In this document: piece by piece, positions 46,171-55,500 of the stretch
Layout of the letters: the number at the start of each line of letters is the position of its first letter
Position numbering within the stretch: the stretch's first letter is position 1
NCBI RefSeq assembly: GCF_019802085.1
Contig: NZ_JAHVHV010000001.1
Span: 186,001 to 250,000 of the forward strand
Direction of reading: 5' to 3'
DNA length: 64,000 nt
DNA from: Ferrimonas balearica
GTDB lineage: Bacteria > Pseudomonadota > Gammaproteobacteria > Enterobacterales > Shewanellaceae
Translations under genes and position numbers: made by a program
The notes under the pieces: generated by a model
Seen by the model: the letters and a program-made list of their open reading frames with translations, nothing else
Database searches by the model: none
What the model was told of the DNA's origin: nothing

Positions 46171-47112
46171 ATGCCGGTTAAGGTGCCCGACCGTCTGCCC
46201 GCGTCCGCGATTCTGCGCGGCGAAAACATCTTCGTGATGTCCGAGACCCGGGCGGAGTCCCAGAACATCCGGCCGCTCAAGCTGTTGATCCTGAACCTGA
46301 TGCCCAACAAGATCGAAACCGAAACCCAGCTGCTGCGCCTGTTGGGCAACAGCCCGCTGCAGGTGGACGTCGAGCTGCTGCGGATCCACAACCGCCCTTC
46401 CAAGCACACCCCCTGTGACCACATGAACGCCTTCTACCGGGACTTCGAGGCGGTCAAGGGCAACAACTACGATGGGCTTATCATCACCGGGGCCCCCCTG
46501 GGGGACCTGGAGTTTGAGCAGGTGGCCTACTGGGACGAGATCCGGGCGATCATCGACTGGTCCCAGACGCATGCCACCTCGGTGCTCTTCCTCTGCTGGG
46601 CCGCCCACGCCGCCTTCTACCACCTCTACGGCATCAAGCGTTACCTGCGTCAGGACAAGATCTCCGGCGTCTATCGCCACCGCCGGGTGCATGAGCACGT
46701 GCCCCTGCTGCGGGGCTTCGACGACGAGTTCTGGGTGCCGCACTCCCGCTACGCCCAGGTCTCCCTGGACCTGCTCAAGGCCCACCCCCAGCTCACGGTG
46801 CTGGCCGAGTCCGATGAGGCGGGCGCCTACCTGGTGGTGGACAGCAGCAACCGCAACCTCTTTGTCACCGGGCACCCGGAGTACACCCGCACCACCTTGC
46901 AGGACGAATACCGGCGGGACCTGGCGGCGGAGCTCGCCCCCAAGGTGCCGGACAACTACTACCCCCAGGACGATCCCACCCGGCCGCCCCAGGCCAGCTG
47001 GCACGCCCACGGCGCCCTGCTGGTGTCCAATTGGCTGAACTACTACGTGTATCAGCGCACGCCGTTCGACTTGCAGGGGAACATTGAGCAGGGTCTGATG
47101 GAGATCGAATGA
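46171..47112 (+). CDS. metA: Homoserine O-succinyltransferase
   Basis: The 313-residue enzyme activates homoserine with an acyl-CoA in the first committed step of methionine synthesis. The nucleophile is C142 in [10 protein letters not shown]; the other active-site residues are in FVTGHPEY (His and Glu). The N-terminus [20 protein letters not shown] matches E. coli MetA, so the ATG at 46171 after AAGGAG is chosen over a GTG two codons upstream. A four-unit MetJ operator lies directly upstream. Whether succinyl- or acetyl-CoA is used depends on an active-site position that I have not resolved. Confidence 0.95.
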   Translation: MPVKVPDRLPASAILRGENIFVMSETRAESQNIRPLKLLILNLMPNKIETETQLLRLLGNSPLQVDVELLRIHNRPSKHTPCDHMNAFYRDFEAVKGNNYDGLIITGAPLGDLEFEQVAYWDEIRAIIDWSQTHATSVLFLCWAAHAAFYHLYGIKRYLRQDKISGVYRHRRVHEHVPLLRGFDDEFWVPHSRYAQVSLDLLKAHPQLTVLAESDEAGAYLVVDSSNRNLFVTGHPEYTRTTLQDEYRRDLAAELAPKVPDNYYPQDDPTRPPQASWHAHGALLVSNWLNYYVYQRTPFDLQGNIEQGLMEIE

Positions 47113-47177
47113 GGGCCGGTGCGCCTCTGCCGGTTCAGGGGGATTAAAGCGAAGCGCGCCCGCCGGGCCGCCTGAAC

Positions 47178-47205
47178 GACAAAGGGCCCCCAGCGGGGCC
47201 CTCCG
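47178..47205. terminator. Hairpin between metA and a convergent membrane-protein gene
   Basis: GGGCCCC and GGGGCCC around a four-base loop are followed by TCCGTTTAG. The T run is poor, so this is a weak terminator candidate for metA. Confidence 0.4.
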
Positions 47206-47206
47206 T

Positions 47207-47602
47207 TTAGAACGGCATCCGGGTGTGGCCCCGGGGCAACGCCCAAAGCCGCTCGTCGGCAAAGGCGTACTGCCACACCGGATAGAGCAGCACCAGCACC
47301 ACGCCGAAATGCACCGTCAGGTAGATCAGCGCCTGGGGATTGGGCCGCTGCAACCAGAGGATGATCCCCATCACCAGGGTGAACTGGAAAGTCACGAACA
47401 GTACGGTGGCGCAACCGATGGCGAACCAGCGGGGCACTATGGGGTAGTGGTAGGCGAAGCCGAAGGCCGGCAGCAGCAAAAACGCGCCGCACCAGACGAA
47501 CATCCACTGCAGCATCGACAGACCGCCGGTGAACAACCAGATCAGAAGCTGGCTGCCCATCAGGGCGGCGACCAGGGCGATCATCACGCGCCAAAACAGC
47601 AT
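47207..47602 (-). CDS. Small four-helix membrane protein, unknown function
   Basis: The 131-residue protein consists mostly of four hydrophobic helices: MLFWRVMIALVAALMGSQLL, MLQWMFVWCGAFLLLPAFGFAY, WFAIGCATVLFVTFQFTLVMG and LIYLTVHFGVVLVLLYPVW. The short polar tail is DERLWALPRGHTRMPF. I see no motif that names a family. It is transcribed alone, convergent with metA. The regular helix pattern and an ATG start support a real gene. Confidence 0.65.
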   Translation of the reverse strand: MLFWRVMIALVAALMGSQLLIWLFTGGLSMLQWMFVWCGAFLLLPAFGFAYHYPIVPRWFAIGCATVLFVTFQFTLVMGIILWLQRPNPQALIYLTVHFGVVLVLLYPVWQYAFADERLWALPRGHTRMPF

Positions 47603-47720
47603 GGCAGGCTCCGCAAAAAGGGGAATGCTCCACTTTTAGCAGCGGTATTTTCGCCCGACAACTCAAACCCTTGAGTAACTTAATTCAGATCATGCCCCGG
47701 GCATTTTGCGCCCCTTAGCC

Positions 47721-49226
47721 TCAGTCCTGGCCGGTCATCTTGGGTGGGAACTGGCGCGCCAGGGGCACCGGCAGGCCGTGGTCGTCGATGATCATGGCAT
47801 GGCGGGGGCGCAGCTCGTGGGGCCCCTTGACGCCGCAGGAGTGGGCGATCACCCCCACCTCGTGCATCAGGTTGCGGGCGTACTGGGCCACCCTGTGGCT
47901 CTTGTCGGTGACCACCAGTCCCTTTTGCAGCTTGGGGTCGTGGGTGGTGATCCCGGTGGGGCAGCTGTTCTTATTGCACTGCAGCGCCTGGATGCAGCCC
48001 AGGGCAAACATGAACCCCCGGGCGGAGGCCACGGCATCGGCCCCCACGCACAGGGCCCAGGCCACGTCCGAGGGGTTGATGAGCTTGCCCGAGACGACCA
48101 CCCGCACCCGTTCGGCCAGACCGTGCCGCTCCCGCCAGTCAATCAGCAGGGGCAGGCTGCGCCGGATCGGCAGCCCCATAAAATCCATCAGCGACTGGGG
48201 GGCCGCGCCGGTGCCGCCATCGGCGGAGTCCAGGGTGATGAAATCCGGGGCGCTGGCCAGACCCCGCGCCTGGATGGCGCTGGCCAGGCTGTCCAGCCAC
48301 TCGGTGCTGCCCAGCACCGCTTTGAAGCCCACCGGCTTGCCGGTCACCTCGCGGATCCGCTGGATAAGGTCCAGCAGGTCTTCCACCGAGCGGATCTCCG
48401 GGTGGCCGTTGGGGCTGATGGAGTCCTGGCCCACCGGGATCCCGCGGATCTGGGCGATCTCCTCGGTCACCTTCTCCCCGGGCAGGATCCCCCCCTTACC
48501 GGGCTTGGCCCCCTGGCTGAGCTTGAGTTCAAACATCTTCACCTCGGGGTGCTCGGCCACTGCCTTGAGCCGCTCGTCGCTCAAGCGCCCCTGGGCATCC
48601 CGTACCCCGTACTTGGCGGTGCCGATCTGAAACACGATGTCGCCGCCCCCCTCCAGGTGGTAGGGGGAGAGGCCCCCCTCACCGGTATTGAGCCACACCC
48701 CCGCTTCGGCCGCCCCCAGGGAGAGGGCCCGCACCGCCGGCACCGACAGGGCGCCAAAGCTCATCCCGGAGACATTGAAAAAGCTGGTGGTGGTGTAGGG
48801 CGTGCGGCAGTGCCCCTGGCCGAAGTGGATCGGCTCCGGGGCCACGGCGTCCTCTTTCAGGGTGGGCAGCAGGCAGTTGAGGAAGATGATGTCACCGGGT
48901 TGGTTCAGCGGCCGGGTGGAGCCGAAGGCCACGGTGGCGTCCAGGTCCTTGGCGGCTCGGTAGACCCAGCTGCGCTGGGCCCGGTTGAAAGGCATCTCCT
49001 CCCGGTCCTGGGCGAAGAAGTACTGGCGGAAAAACTCCCCCATGTGCTCGAACCAATATCGAAAACGCCCCACCACCGGGTAGTTGCGGCGGATCGCCTG
49101 GCGGGTCTGGGTGACGTCCCGCACGTAGAGCACCAGCACCAGCAGCATCAGGCTGCCGATCAGAAAGACAAAGAGCGCGGCGCTCAACTCCAGGGCCCGG
49201 AAGGCCCAGCTGCTCATGGTGTCCAT
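47721..49226 (-). CDS. Membrane-anchored FMN-binding glutamate-synthase-like protein
   Basis: The 501-residue protein has an N-terminal membrane helix (about 12-36) and then the FMN-binding domain of glutamate synthase. Landmarks are MSFGALSVPAVRALSLGA, the GEGGLSPYHLEGGGDIVFQIG segment, AKPGKGGILPG, ITLDSADGGTGAAP, and the cysteine cluster CIQALQCNKNSCPTGI that in GltB binds an iron-sulfur cluster. The glutamine amidotransferase domain is absent, so it cannot act as ordinary GOGAT. The start at 49226 follows GGAGG. Monocistronic. A membrane oxidoreductase role is plausible but unproven. Confidence 0.88.
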   Translation of the reverse strand: MDTMSSWAFRALELSAALFVFLIGSLMLLVLVLYVRDVTQTRQAIRRNYPVVGRFRYWFEHMGEFFRQYFFAQDREEMPFNRAQRSWVYRAAKDLDATVAFGSTRPLNQPGDIIFLNCLLPTLKEDAVAPEPIHFGQGHCRTPYTTTSFFNVSGMSFGALSVPAVRALSLGAAEAGVWLNTGEGGLSPYHLEGGGDIVFQIGTAKYGVRDAQGRLSDERLKAVAEHPEVKMFELKLSQGAKPGKGGILPGEKVTEEIAQIRGIPVGQDSISPNGHPEIRSVEDLLDLIQRIREVTGKPVGFKAVLGSTEWLDSLASAIQARGLASAPDFITLDSADGGTGAAPQSLMDFMGLPIRRSLPLLIDWRERHGLAERVRVVVSGKLINPSDVAWALCVGADAVASARGFMFALGCIQALQCNKNSCPTGITTHDPKLQKGLVVTDKSHRVAQYARNLMHEVGVIAHSCGVKGPHELRPRHAMIIDDHGLPVPLARQFPPKMTGQD

Positions 49227-49630
49227 ATCGCCTCCGGCCAGAAACCGCTTAAGCATAGGAGCGGGTCAGGCCGATGACGATTTCACCCTTTGGGCTATCG
49301 AGTCATCGCCGGTGTTTATCCCCCGACCAAGGGGGGATTGAGAAATGGCGCCAAAGGCCTTTAATGGAGTGGTCAACTTTTCGCCGGCAACGCCGTACTC
49401 GCCGGGAGCCATCGATCTGGTAGGAGCAGTCATCGCTGCCACTGCCATGTCATTTGCCGATGGGATACTGCCAGCGGCTGGCGTCAACGCCCACTCCCAG
49501 GGGCTTTGCGCTTTTCAGCCCGCGCACTGCAACCGGTTTTGACGCCGGCGATCACGCCGAAACTTTACGTTGCCGTAAACGTCAAAACTAAAGTAACCTT
49601 GCAACAGTCGACTTACATTGGAGAGTGAAA
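49227..49630. other. Divergent intergenic region before the ivd operon
   Basis: These 404 bases contain a LiuR-type site near their end (49564-49585). The rest has no recognised gene. A frame of 65 codons (49345-49542, plus strand) has GGGGGG upstream but no recognisable protein features, and I do not call it. A small CCCC/GGGG inverted repeat lies near 49320-49336. Confidence 0.5.
49564..49585. promoter_or_regulatory. Putative LiuR operator upstream of the ivd operon
   Basis: TTTACGTTGCCGTAAACGTC contains the palindromic halves TTTACG and CGTAAA and a further ACGTCAA, like the sites before liuR and etfB. It lies 46 bases before the first gene of the valine/isoleucine operon. Confidence 0.68.
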
Positions 49631-50815
49631 ATGGCTAAGGAACAGGCGATCGTCATTGCCGCCGCGACCCGGACCCCCATGGGGGGCTTCCAGGGCAGCC
49701 TGAGCACCGTCCCCGCATCGGATCTGGCCGCCACCGCCATCCAGGCCGCCCTGGGCCAGGCGGGCCTGGCCGGCGAACAGGTGGATGAGGTCCTGATGGG
49801 CTGCGTCCTGCCCGCCGGTCAGGGCCAGGCCCCGGCCCGACAGGCCACCCTCAAGGCCGGCCTGCCGCTGGCGGTGGGCGCCACCACCGTCAACAAGGTG
49901 TGTGGCTCCGGGATGAAAACCACCATGATGGCTCACGACCTCATCAAGGCCGGCAGCGCCGAGGTGGTGCTGGCCGGGGGCATGGAGAGCATGTCACTGG
50001 CCCCCTACCTGCTGGACAAGGCCCGCGGCGGTTACCGCATGGGTCACGGCAAGGTGATGGACCACATGTTCCTCGACGGCCTGGAAGACGCCTACACCGG
50101 CGGCGCCATGGGCACCTTTGCCCAGGCCACCGCGGACGGCTTTGGCCTGACCCGGGAGCAGATGGACGACTACGCCCTGGAGAGCCTGCGCCGCGCCAAC
50201 GCCGCCATCGAGTCCGGCGCCTTTGACGCCGAGACCACCCCGGTGACCATCAAGACCCGCAAAGGTGAGGTCACCGTTGCCGTGGATGAGCAGCCGGGCA
50301 ACGCCCGTCCGGAGAAGATCCCCGCCCTGCGCCCGGCCTTCGCCAAAGACGGCACCATCACCGCCGCCAACTCCAGCTCCATCTCCGATGGCGCCGCGGC
50401 CCTGGTGGTCACCTCCGAGTCCTACGCCGAGGCCAATGGCCTGCCGATGCTGGCCCGCATCGTCGGCCACAGCACCCACGCCCAGGAGCCCGGTGAGTTC
50501 ACCATCGCCCCCATCGGCGCGGTGACCAAGCTGCTCAACGCCCTGGAGTGGACCACCGCCGACGTCGACCTGTGGGAGATCAACGAAGCCTTCGCCATGG
50601 TCACCATGCTGGCCATCCAGGAGCTGGGCCTCGATCACGCCAAGGTCAACATCCACGGTGGCGCCTGCGCCCTGGGGCACCCCATCGGCTGCTCCGGTGC
50701 CCGGGTGATCGTCACCCTGATCCACGCGCTCAAGGCCCAGGGCCTCAAGCGCGGGGTGGCCACCCTCTGCATCGGTGGCGGCGAAGCCACCGCCCTGGCG
50801 GTTGAACTGCCGTAA
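49631..50815 (+). CDS. Acetyl-CoA C-acyltransferase (thiolase) of branched-chain catabolism
   Basis: The 394-residue thiolase has the nucleophile C91 in KVCGSGMK, H350 in GGACALGHPIGCSGARV and C380 in LCIGGGEATAL, the complete catalytic set. It would cleave 2-methylacetoacetyl-CoA (isoleucine branch) to propionyl-CoA and acetyl-CoA, as proposed for ivdA in Shewanella; a general acetoacetyl-CoA role is also possible. The ATG at 49631 follows GGAGAG. It is the first of seven genes on one strand with short gaps, preceded by a LiuR-type site. Confidence 0.93.
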   Translation: MAKEQAIVIAAATRTPMGGFQGSLSTVPASDLAATAIQAALGQAGLAGEQVDEVLMGCVLPAGQGQAPARQATLKAGLPLAVGATTVNKVCGSGMKTTMMAHDLIKAGSAEVVLAGGMESMSLAPYLLDKARGGYRMGHGKVMDHMFLDGLEDAYTGGAMGTFAQATADGFGLTREQMDDYALESLRRANAAIESGAFDAETTPVTIKTRKGEVTVAVDEQPGNARPEKIPALRPAFAKDGTITAANSSSISDGAAALVVTSESYAEANGLPMLARIVGHSTHAQEPGEFTIAPIGAVTKLLNALEWTTADVDLWEINEAFAMVTMLAIQELGLDHAKVNIHGGACALGHPIGCSGARVIVTLIHALKAQGLKRGVATLCIGGGEATALAVELP

Positions 50816-50884
50816 CGCTTAATCTCCGCCGGCCCAATAACAACAACACCGGCCGGCGGATTTTCTATCTGGGAGAAGCACAAC

Positions 50885-52378
50885 ATGACGCAACAAGTCC
50901 ATCATCTGATCGGCGGTGAGTACGTGGCCGGTCAAGGTTCCTCGGTGATCACCGTCACCAACCCCGCCAACAACGGTCCCATCGCTCAGCTCAACTGCGC
51001 CACCGAGGCGGAGATCAACCAGGCGGTGGCCGCCGCCAAGGCCGCCCAGCAGCAGTGGAAAGAGGTGGCCGTCTCCGAACGCGCCCGGGTGATGCTGCGC
51101 TACCAGCACCTGCTCAAGGAGCACCACAACGAGTTGGCCACCATCCTGGCCAAGGAGACCGGCAAGACCTTCGAAGACGCCAAGGGCGATGTCTGGCGTG
51201 GCATCGAGGTGGTGGAGCAGGCGGCCAACATCGCCAGCATGATGATGGGCGAGACCGTGGAAAACGTCGCCCGCGGCATCGACACCTACAGCTACATCCA
51301 GCCCCTGGGCGTGTGCGTGGGGATCACCCCGTTCAACTTCCCCGCCATGATCCCCCTGTGGATGTTCCCCATGGCCATCGCCTGCGGCAACGGCTTCGTG
51401 CTCAAGCCCTCCGAGCAGGATCCCATGACCCCCATGCGCCTGGCGGAGCTGTTTGAAGAGGCCGGCGCGCCCAAGGGCCTGCTCAACGTGGTGCACGGCA
51501 CCAAGGACGCCGTGGACCAGCTTCTGACCCACAGCGACATCAAGGCGATCTCCTTCGTCGGCTCCGTGCCCGTGGGCCAATACATCTACAAGACCGGCAC
51601 CGACAACATGAAGCGGGTGCAAGCCTTCGCCGGCGCCAAGAACCACATGGTTATCATGCCCGATGCGGACAAGCAGACGGTGATCAACCAGCTGGTGGGG
51701 GCCTCCGTGGGCGCCGCCGGTCAGCGCTGCATGGCGATCTCCGTGGCGGTGTTTGTCGGCAACACCAAGGAGTGGATCCCCGAGGTGGCCCAGGCCATCG
51801 CCGAGGTGCGTCCCGGCCTGTGGGACGACCCGGACGCCGGTTACGGCCCGCTCATCAACCCCGCCGCCAAGGCCCGGGTGCTGGAGCTGATCGAATCCGG
51901 CAAAGCCGAGGGCGCCAACTGCCTGGTGGACGGCTCCGACTTCACCGTACCCGGCTTCGAAGAGGGCAACTGGGTGGGCCCCACCGTGTTCTCCGGTGTG
52001 ACCCCCGAGATGCGCATCTATAAAGAGGAGATCTTCGGCCCGGTGCTCTCCTGCACCGAGGTGGAGACCCTGGCCGACGCCATCGCCCTGGTCAACGCCA
52101 ACCCCTTCGGCAACGGCACCTCCATCTTCACCAACTCCGGCGCCGCCGCCCGCAAGTACCAGCACGAAATCGAAGTGGGCCAGGTGGGGATCAACATCCC
52201 CATCCCGGTGCCGCTGCCGTTCTTCTCCTTTACCGGCTGGAAGAACTCCTTCTACGGCGACCTGCACGCCTACGGCAAGCAGGCGGTGCGTTTCTACACC
52301 GAGACCAAGACGGTCACCGCCCGCTGGCCGGAGTCCGGCATTGTCGAGGGTCAGAACCTGACCATCGCCCTGAAGTAA
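50885..52378 (+). CDS. mmsA: CoA-acylating methylmalonate-semialdehyde dehydrogenase
   Basis: The 497-residue aldehyde dehydrogenase has the catalytic cysteine C282 in AGQRCMAIS and the family-specific N-terminal [29 protein letters not shown]-type sequence is present ([15 protein letters not shown]), typical of MmsA. It converts methylmalonate semialdehyde to propionyl-CoA and CO2 in valine degradation. It lies 69 bases after the thiolase and 10 before the acyl-CoA dehydrogenase. Confidence 0.96.
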   Translation: MTQQVHHLIGGEYVAGQGSSVITVTNPANNGPIAQLNCATEAEINQAVAAAKAAQQQWKEVAVSERARVMLRYQHLLKEHHNELATILAKETGKTFEDAKGDVWRGIEVVEQAANIASMMMGETVENVARGIDTYSYIQPLGVCVGITPFNFPAMIPLWMFPMAIACGNGFVLKPSEQDPMTPMRLAELFEEAGAPKGLLNVVHGTKDAVDQLLTHSDIKAISFVGSVPVGQYIYKTGTDNMKRVQAFAGAKNHMVIMPDADKQTVINQLVGASVGAAGQRCMAISVAVFVGNTKEWIPEVAQAIAEVRPGLWDDPDAGYGPLINPAAKARVLELIESGKAEGANCLVDGSDFTVPGFEEGNWVGPTVFSGVTPEMRIYKEEIFGPVLSCTEVETLADAIALVNANPFGNGTSIFTNSGAAARKYQHEIEVGQVGINIPIPVPLPFFSFTGWKNSFYGDLHAYGKQAVRFYTETKTVTARWPESGIVEGQNLTIALK

Positions 52379-52388
52379 GGAGAGCGGC

Positions 52389-53546
52389 ATGAACTTCAAC
52401 CTGACCGAAGACCAGCAGGCCTTCATCGACGCCGCGCGCCAGTTCGCCGAGGCGGAGCTGGCCCCCCATGCCGCCGAGTGGGACGAGACCCACCACTTCC
52501 CCAAGGAGGTGATCCAGCGGGCCGGTGAGCTGGGCTTCTGCAGCCTCTACACCCCGGAAGAGGCCGGTGGCCTGGGGCTGCCCCGCCTGGACAGCGCGCT
52601 GATTTTCGAGGAGCTGGCCAAGGGCTGCACCGCCACCACCGCGATGATCACCATCCACAATATGGCCACCTGGATGGTGGCCAGCTGGGGCACCGAGTCC
52701 CTCAAGGAAGCCTGGTGCCCCGAGCTGGTGACCGGCGAGAAACTGGCCTCCTACTGCCTGACCGAGCCCGGTGCCGGCTCCGACGCCGCCAGCCTGCGCA
52801 CCAAGGCGGTGCGAGAGGGGGACGAGTACGTCATCAACGGCAGCAAGATGTTCATCTCCGGCGCCGGCGCCACCGAGCTTCTGGTGGTGATGTGCCGCAC
52901 CGGCGAGGAGGGGCCCAAGGGGATCTCCGCCATCGCCGTGCCCGCCGATGCCGAGGGGATCAGCTACGGCAAGGCCGAGGACAAGATGGGCTGGAACGCC
53001 CAGCCCACCCGCCTGGTGACCTTCGAGAACGTGCGCGTGCCGGTGGCCAACCTGCTGGGCGACGAGGGCCAGGGCTTTACCTTCGCCATGAAGGGGCTGG
53101 ACGGCGGCCGCATCAACATCGCCGCCTGCTCCTTGGGCACGGCGCAAGCCGCCCTGGAGCGGGCCCAGCAGTACATGACCGAGCGCAAGCAGTTCGGCAA
53201 ACCGCTGGCGGCCTTCCAGGCGCTGCAGTTCAAGCTGGCGGACATGGCCACCGAGCTGGTAGCAGCCCGGCAGATGGTGCGCCTGGCGGCGTTCAAGCTG
53301 GACAGCAATGACCCGGAGAAAACCGCCTACTGTGCCATGGCCAAGCGCTTTGCCACCGACGTGGGCTTCACCGTCTGCAACGAGGCGCTGCAGATCCACG
53401 GCGGCTACGGTTACATCCGGGAGTACCCGCTGGAGCGTCACGTGCGTGACGTGCGGGTGCACCAGATCCTGGAGGGCACCAACGAGATCATGCGTTTGAT
53501 CGTGGCCCGCCGCCTGCTGGACGAGCACGCCGGCGCCATCCTCTGA
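52389..53546 (+). CDS. Acyl-CoA dehydrogenase, probably isobutyryl/2-methylbutyryl-CoA
   Basis: The 385-residue FAD enzyme has the family motifs YCLTEPGAGSDAASL and KQFGKPLAAFQALQFKLADM, and the C-terminal catalytic base E362 in LEGTNEIMRL, unlike LiuA, where the base is in the middle. It lies directly after mmsA, in the place of isobutyryl-CoA dehydrogenase in valine operons. It would oxidise isobutyryl-CoA (and possibly 2-methylbutyryl-CoA) and donate electrons to EtfAB, encoded at 17139-18814. Confidence 0.93.
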   Translation: MNFNLTEDQQAFIDAARQFAEAELAPHAAEWDETHHFPKEVIQRAGELGFCSLYTPEEAGGLGLPRLDSALIFEELAKGCTATTAMITIHNMATWMVASWGTESLKEAWCPELVTGEKLASYCLTEPGAGSDAASLRTKAVREGDEYVINGSKMFISGAGATELLVVMCRTGEEGPKGISAIAVPADAEGISYGKAEDKMGWNAQPTRLVTFENVRVPVANLLGDEGQGFTFAMKGLDGGRINIAACSLGTAQAALERAQQYMTERKQFGKPLAAFQALQFKLADMATELVAARQMVRLAAFKLDSNDPEKTAYCAMAKRFATDVGFTVCNEALQIHGGYGYIREYPLERHVRDVRVHQILEGTNEIMRLIVARRLLDEHAGAIL

Positions 53547-53599
53547 GCCCCCGCCCGGGCGCCGAGGCGCCCGGGCCACATCAACAGGAATTCACCGAG

Positions 53600-54373
53600 A
53601 TGGATTTTTTGAAACTGGAGACGCGGGGCCACACCGCGCTGGTGACCATCAGCAACCCCCCCGCCAACACCTGGACCGAGCAGAGCCTGGGCGAACTGCA
53701 CAGCCTGGTGGCGGAGCTTAACGCCAACCGCGACATCTACGCGCTGGTGATCACCGGTGAGGGGGAGAAGTTCTTCTCCGCCGGCGCCGATCTCAAACTC
53801 TTTGCCGACGGCGACAAGGCGGTGGCGGTGACCATGGCCCGCCGTTTCGGCCAGGCCTTCGAGGCTCTCTCCGGCTTCCGCGGTGTCTCCATCGCCGCCA
53901 TCAACGGCTACGCCATGGGCGGCGGCCTGGAGGTGGCGCTGGCCTGTGACATCCGCCTGGCGGAATCCCAGGCGCAAATGGCCCTGCCGGAAGCCACCGT
54001 GGGGCTGCTGCCCTGCGCCGGCGGCACCCAGAACATCACCGCGCTGGTGGGGGAGGGCTGGGCCAAGCGGATGATCCTCTGCGGCGAGCGCATCGGCGCC
54101 GAGCAGGCGCTGCGCATCGGCCTGGTGGAAGAGGTGGTGGAGCCCGGCAGCGTGGTGGACCACGCCCTGGCTCTGGCCGAGAAGGTGGGCAAACAGAGCC
54201 CGGTGGCGGTCAGCGCCTGCAAGACCCTGATCCAATCCGGCCGCACCATGCCCCGCAGCCAGGCCCTGGGTCTGGAGCGGGAGCTGTTTGTCGACCTGTT
54301 CGACAGCGAAGATCAAACCGAAGGGGTGCAGGCGTTTCTGGACAAGCGCCCCGCCCAATGGAAGAACCGATGA
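53600..54373 (+). CDS. Enoyl-CoA hydratase of valine/isoleucine degradation
   Basis: The 257-residue crotonase has FSAGADLKLFADG and NGYAMGGGLEVALACD, which form the oxyanion hole, and the acidic active-site segment LPEATVGLLPCAGGT. It would hydrate methacrylyl-CoA and tiglyl-CoA. The assignment rests on operon position between the acyl-CoA dehydrogenase and the 3-hydroxyisobutyryl-CoA hydrolase. Its TGA overlaps the start of the next gene (ATGA). Confidence 0.92.
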   Translation: MDFLKLETRGHTALVTISNPPANTWTEQSLGELHSLVAELNANRDIYALVITGEGEKFFSAGADLKLFADGDKAVAVTMARRFGQAFEALSGFRGVSIAAINGYAMGGGLEVALACDIRLAESQAQMALPEATVGLLPCAGGTQNITALVGEGWAKRMILCGERIGAEQALRIGLVEEVVEPGSVVDHALALAEKVGKQSPVAVSACKTLIQSGRTMPRSQALGLERELFVDLFDSEDQTEGVQAFLDKRPAQWKNR

Positions 54374-55500
54374 TGACGGCCCCCGTACTCTTTACCACGC
54401 GCCCGACCGACAACGGCCGCCAGATTGGGGTGGCCACCCTCAACAGCGAAAAGTCCCTGAACGCGCTGTCGCTGGAGATGGTGGACCAGCTCCACGCCCA
54501 GCTGCTTCAGTGGCAGGCGGACGAGCAGATCGCCTGCGTCTGGCTGCAGGGGGCCGGGGAGAAGGCGTTTTGTGCCGGTGGCGACATCCGCGCCATGCAC
54601 CAGGCCGCCTCCGAGCGCCCCGGTGAGCGCACCCCCGAGGTGGAGGCCTTCTTCACCCGGGAGTACCGGCTGGATCATCTGATCCATCGCTTCGGCAAGC
54701 CCATCGTCCTGTGGGGCAGCGGCATCGTCATGGGCGGCGGCCTGGGCCTGATGGCCGGTGCCAGCCACCGTCTGGTGACCGAAACCTCCCGGGTGGCGAT
54801 GCCGGAGATCACCATCGGTCTCTACCCGGACGTGGGCGGCACCTGGTTCTTGAACCGCATGCCCGGCCACTGCGGCCGCTTCCTGGGGCTGACCGGCTAC
54901 AGCATGAACGGCGCCGACGTGCGCTACGTGGGCCTGGCGGATCACCTTGTGGCCAGCGAGCGGCGCGACAGCCTGCTGACCGCCCTGACCACCTTAAGCT
55001 GGCACGAGGATCCCCGGGCCAACCACGATCTGCTCAGCGGGTATTTGCGGGGCATCGAGGAGCAGGACCTGCCGGCCATGCCCCACAGCACCCTGCACGA
55101 GGCCCAGGGGCAGATCGACGAGCTGATGGCCGGCAGCAGTTTAGCGCTCATCGCCGAGCGGATCGCCGCGCTGAACAGCGAGGAGAAGTGGCTGGTGCGG
55201 GCCCGCAAGAGCTTTTTGGCTGGCAGCCCCATCACCGCGCACCTGGTCTGGCACCAGCTGACCCAGTGTGCCGAACTCTCCCTGGAGCAGGTGTTCCAGC
55301 AGGAGCTCATCTGGTCGGTGCGCTGCGCCGAGCTGGGGGACTTCGTGGAGGGGGTGCGCGCCCTGTTGATTGACAAGGATGGGCAACCTCAGTGGCGCTG
55401 CGCCGACATCGCGTCGGTGCCGGAGCGACTGATGGCCCAGATGTTCACCAGCCCCTGGGAGGAGCACCCCCTGGCTGACCTCACGGAGACCCAATCATGA
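54370..55500 (+). CDS. 3-hydroxyisobutyryl-CoA hydrolase
   Basis: The 376-residue protein belongs to the crotonase superfamily but is longer, as is typical of this hydrolase. Marks are KAFCAGGDIRAMHQ, GIVMGGGLGLMAGASHRLVTE, and MPEITIGLYPDVGGTWFLNR, in which the glutamate and aspartate form the active site. It frees 3-hydroxyisobutyrate from its CoA ester, a step unique to valine degradation. Three in-frame ATGs (54358, 54370, 54373) are possible; 54370 gives a four-base overlap with the preceding stop. The next gene overlaps by four bases. Confidence 0.93.
   Translation: MMTAPVLFTTRPTDNGRQIGVATLNSEKSLNALSLEMVDQLHAQLLQWQADEQIACVWLQGAGEKAFCAGGDIRAMHQAASERPGERTPEVEAFFTREYRLDHLIHRFGKPIVLWGSGIVMGGGLGLMAGASHRLVTETSRVAMPEITIGLYPDVGGTWFLNRMPGHCGRFLGLTGYSMNGADVRYVGLADHLVASERRDSLLTALTTLSWHEDPRANHDLLSGYLRGIEEQDLPAMPHSTLHEAQGQIDELMAGSSLALIAERIAALNSEEKWLVRARKSFLAGSPITAHLVWHQLTQCAELSLEQVFQQELIWSVRCAELGDFVEGVRALLIDKDGQPQWRCADIASVPERLMAQMFTSPWEEHPLADLTETQS

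Noticed and set aside
45288-46424. Longer 378-residue version of the SDR-like protein
   Set aside because: The extra N-terminus would cross the MetJ operator and the metA start and has no Rossmann sequence; the ATG at 46016 gives the proper fold start.
49345-49542. Possible 65-codon gene upstream of the ivd operon
   Set aside because: A purine-rich stretch precedes it, but composition is unlike a protein family and nothing in the context supports it.
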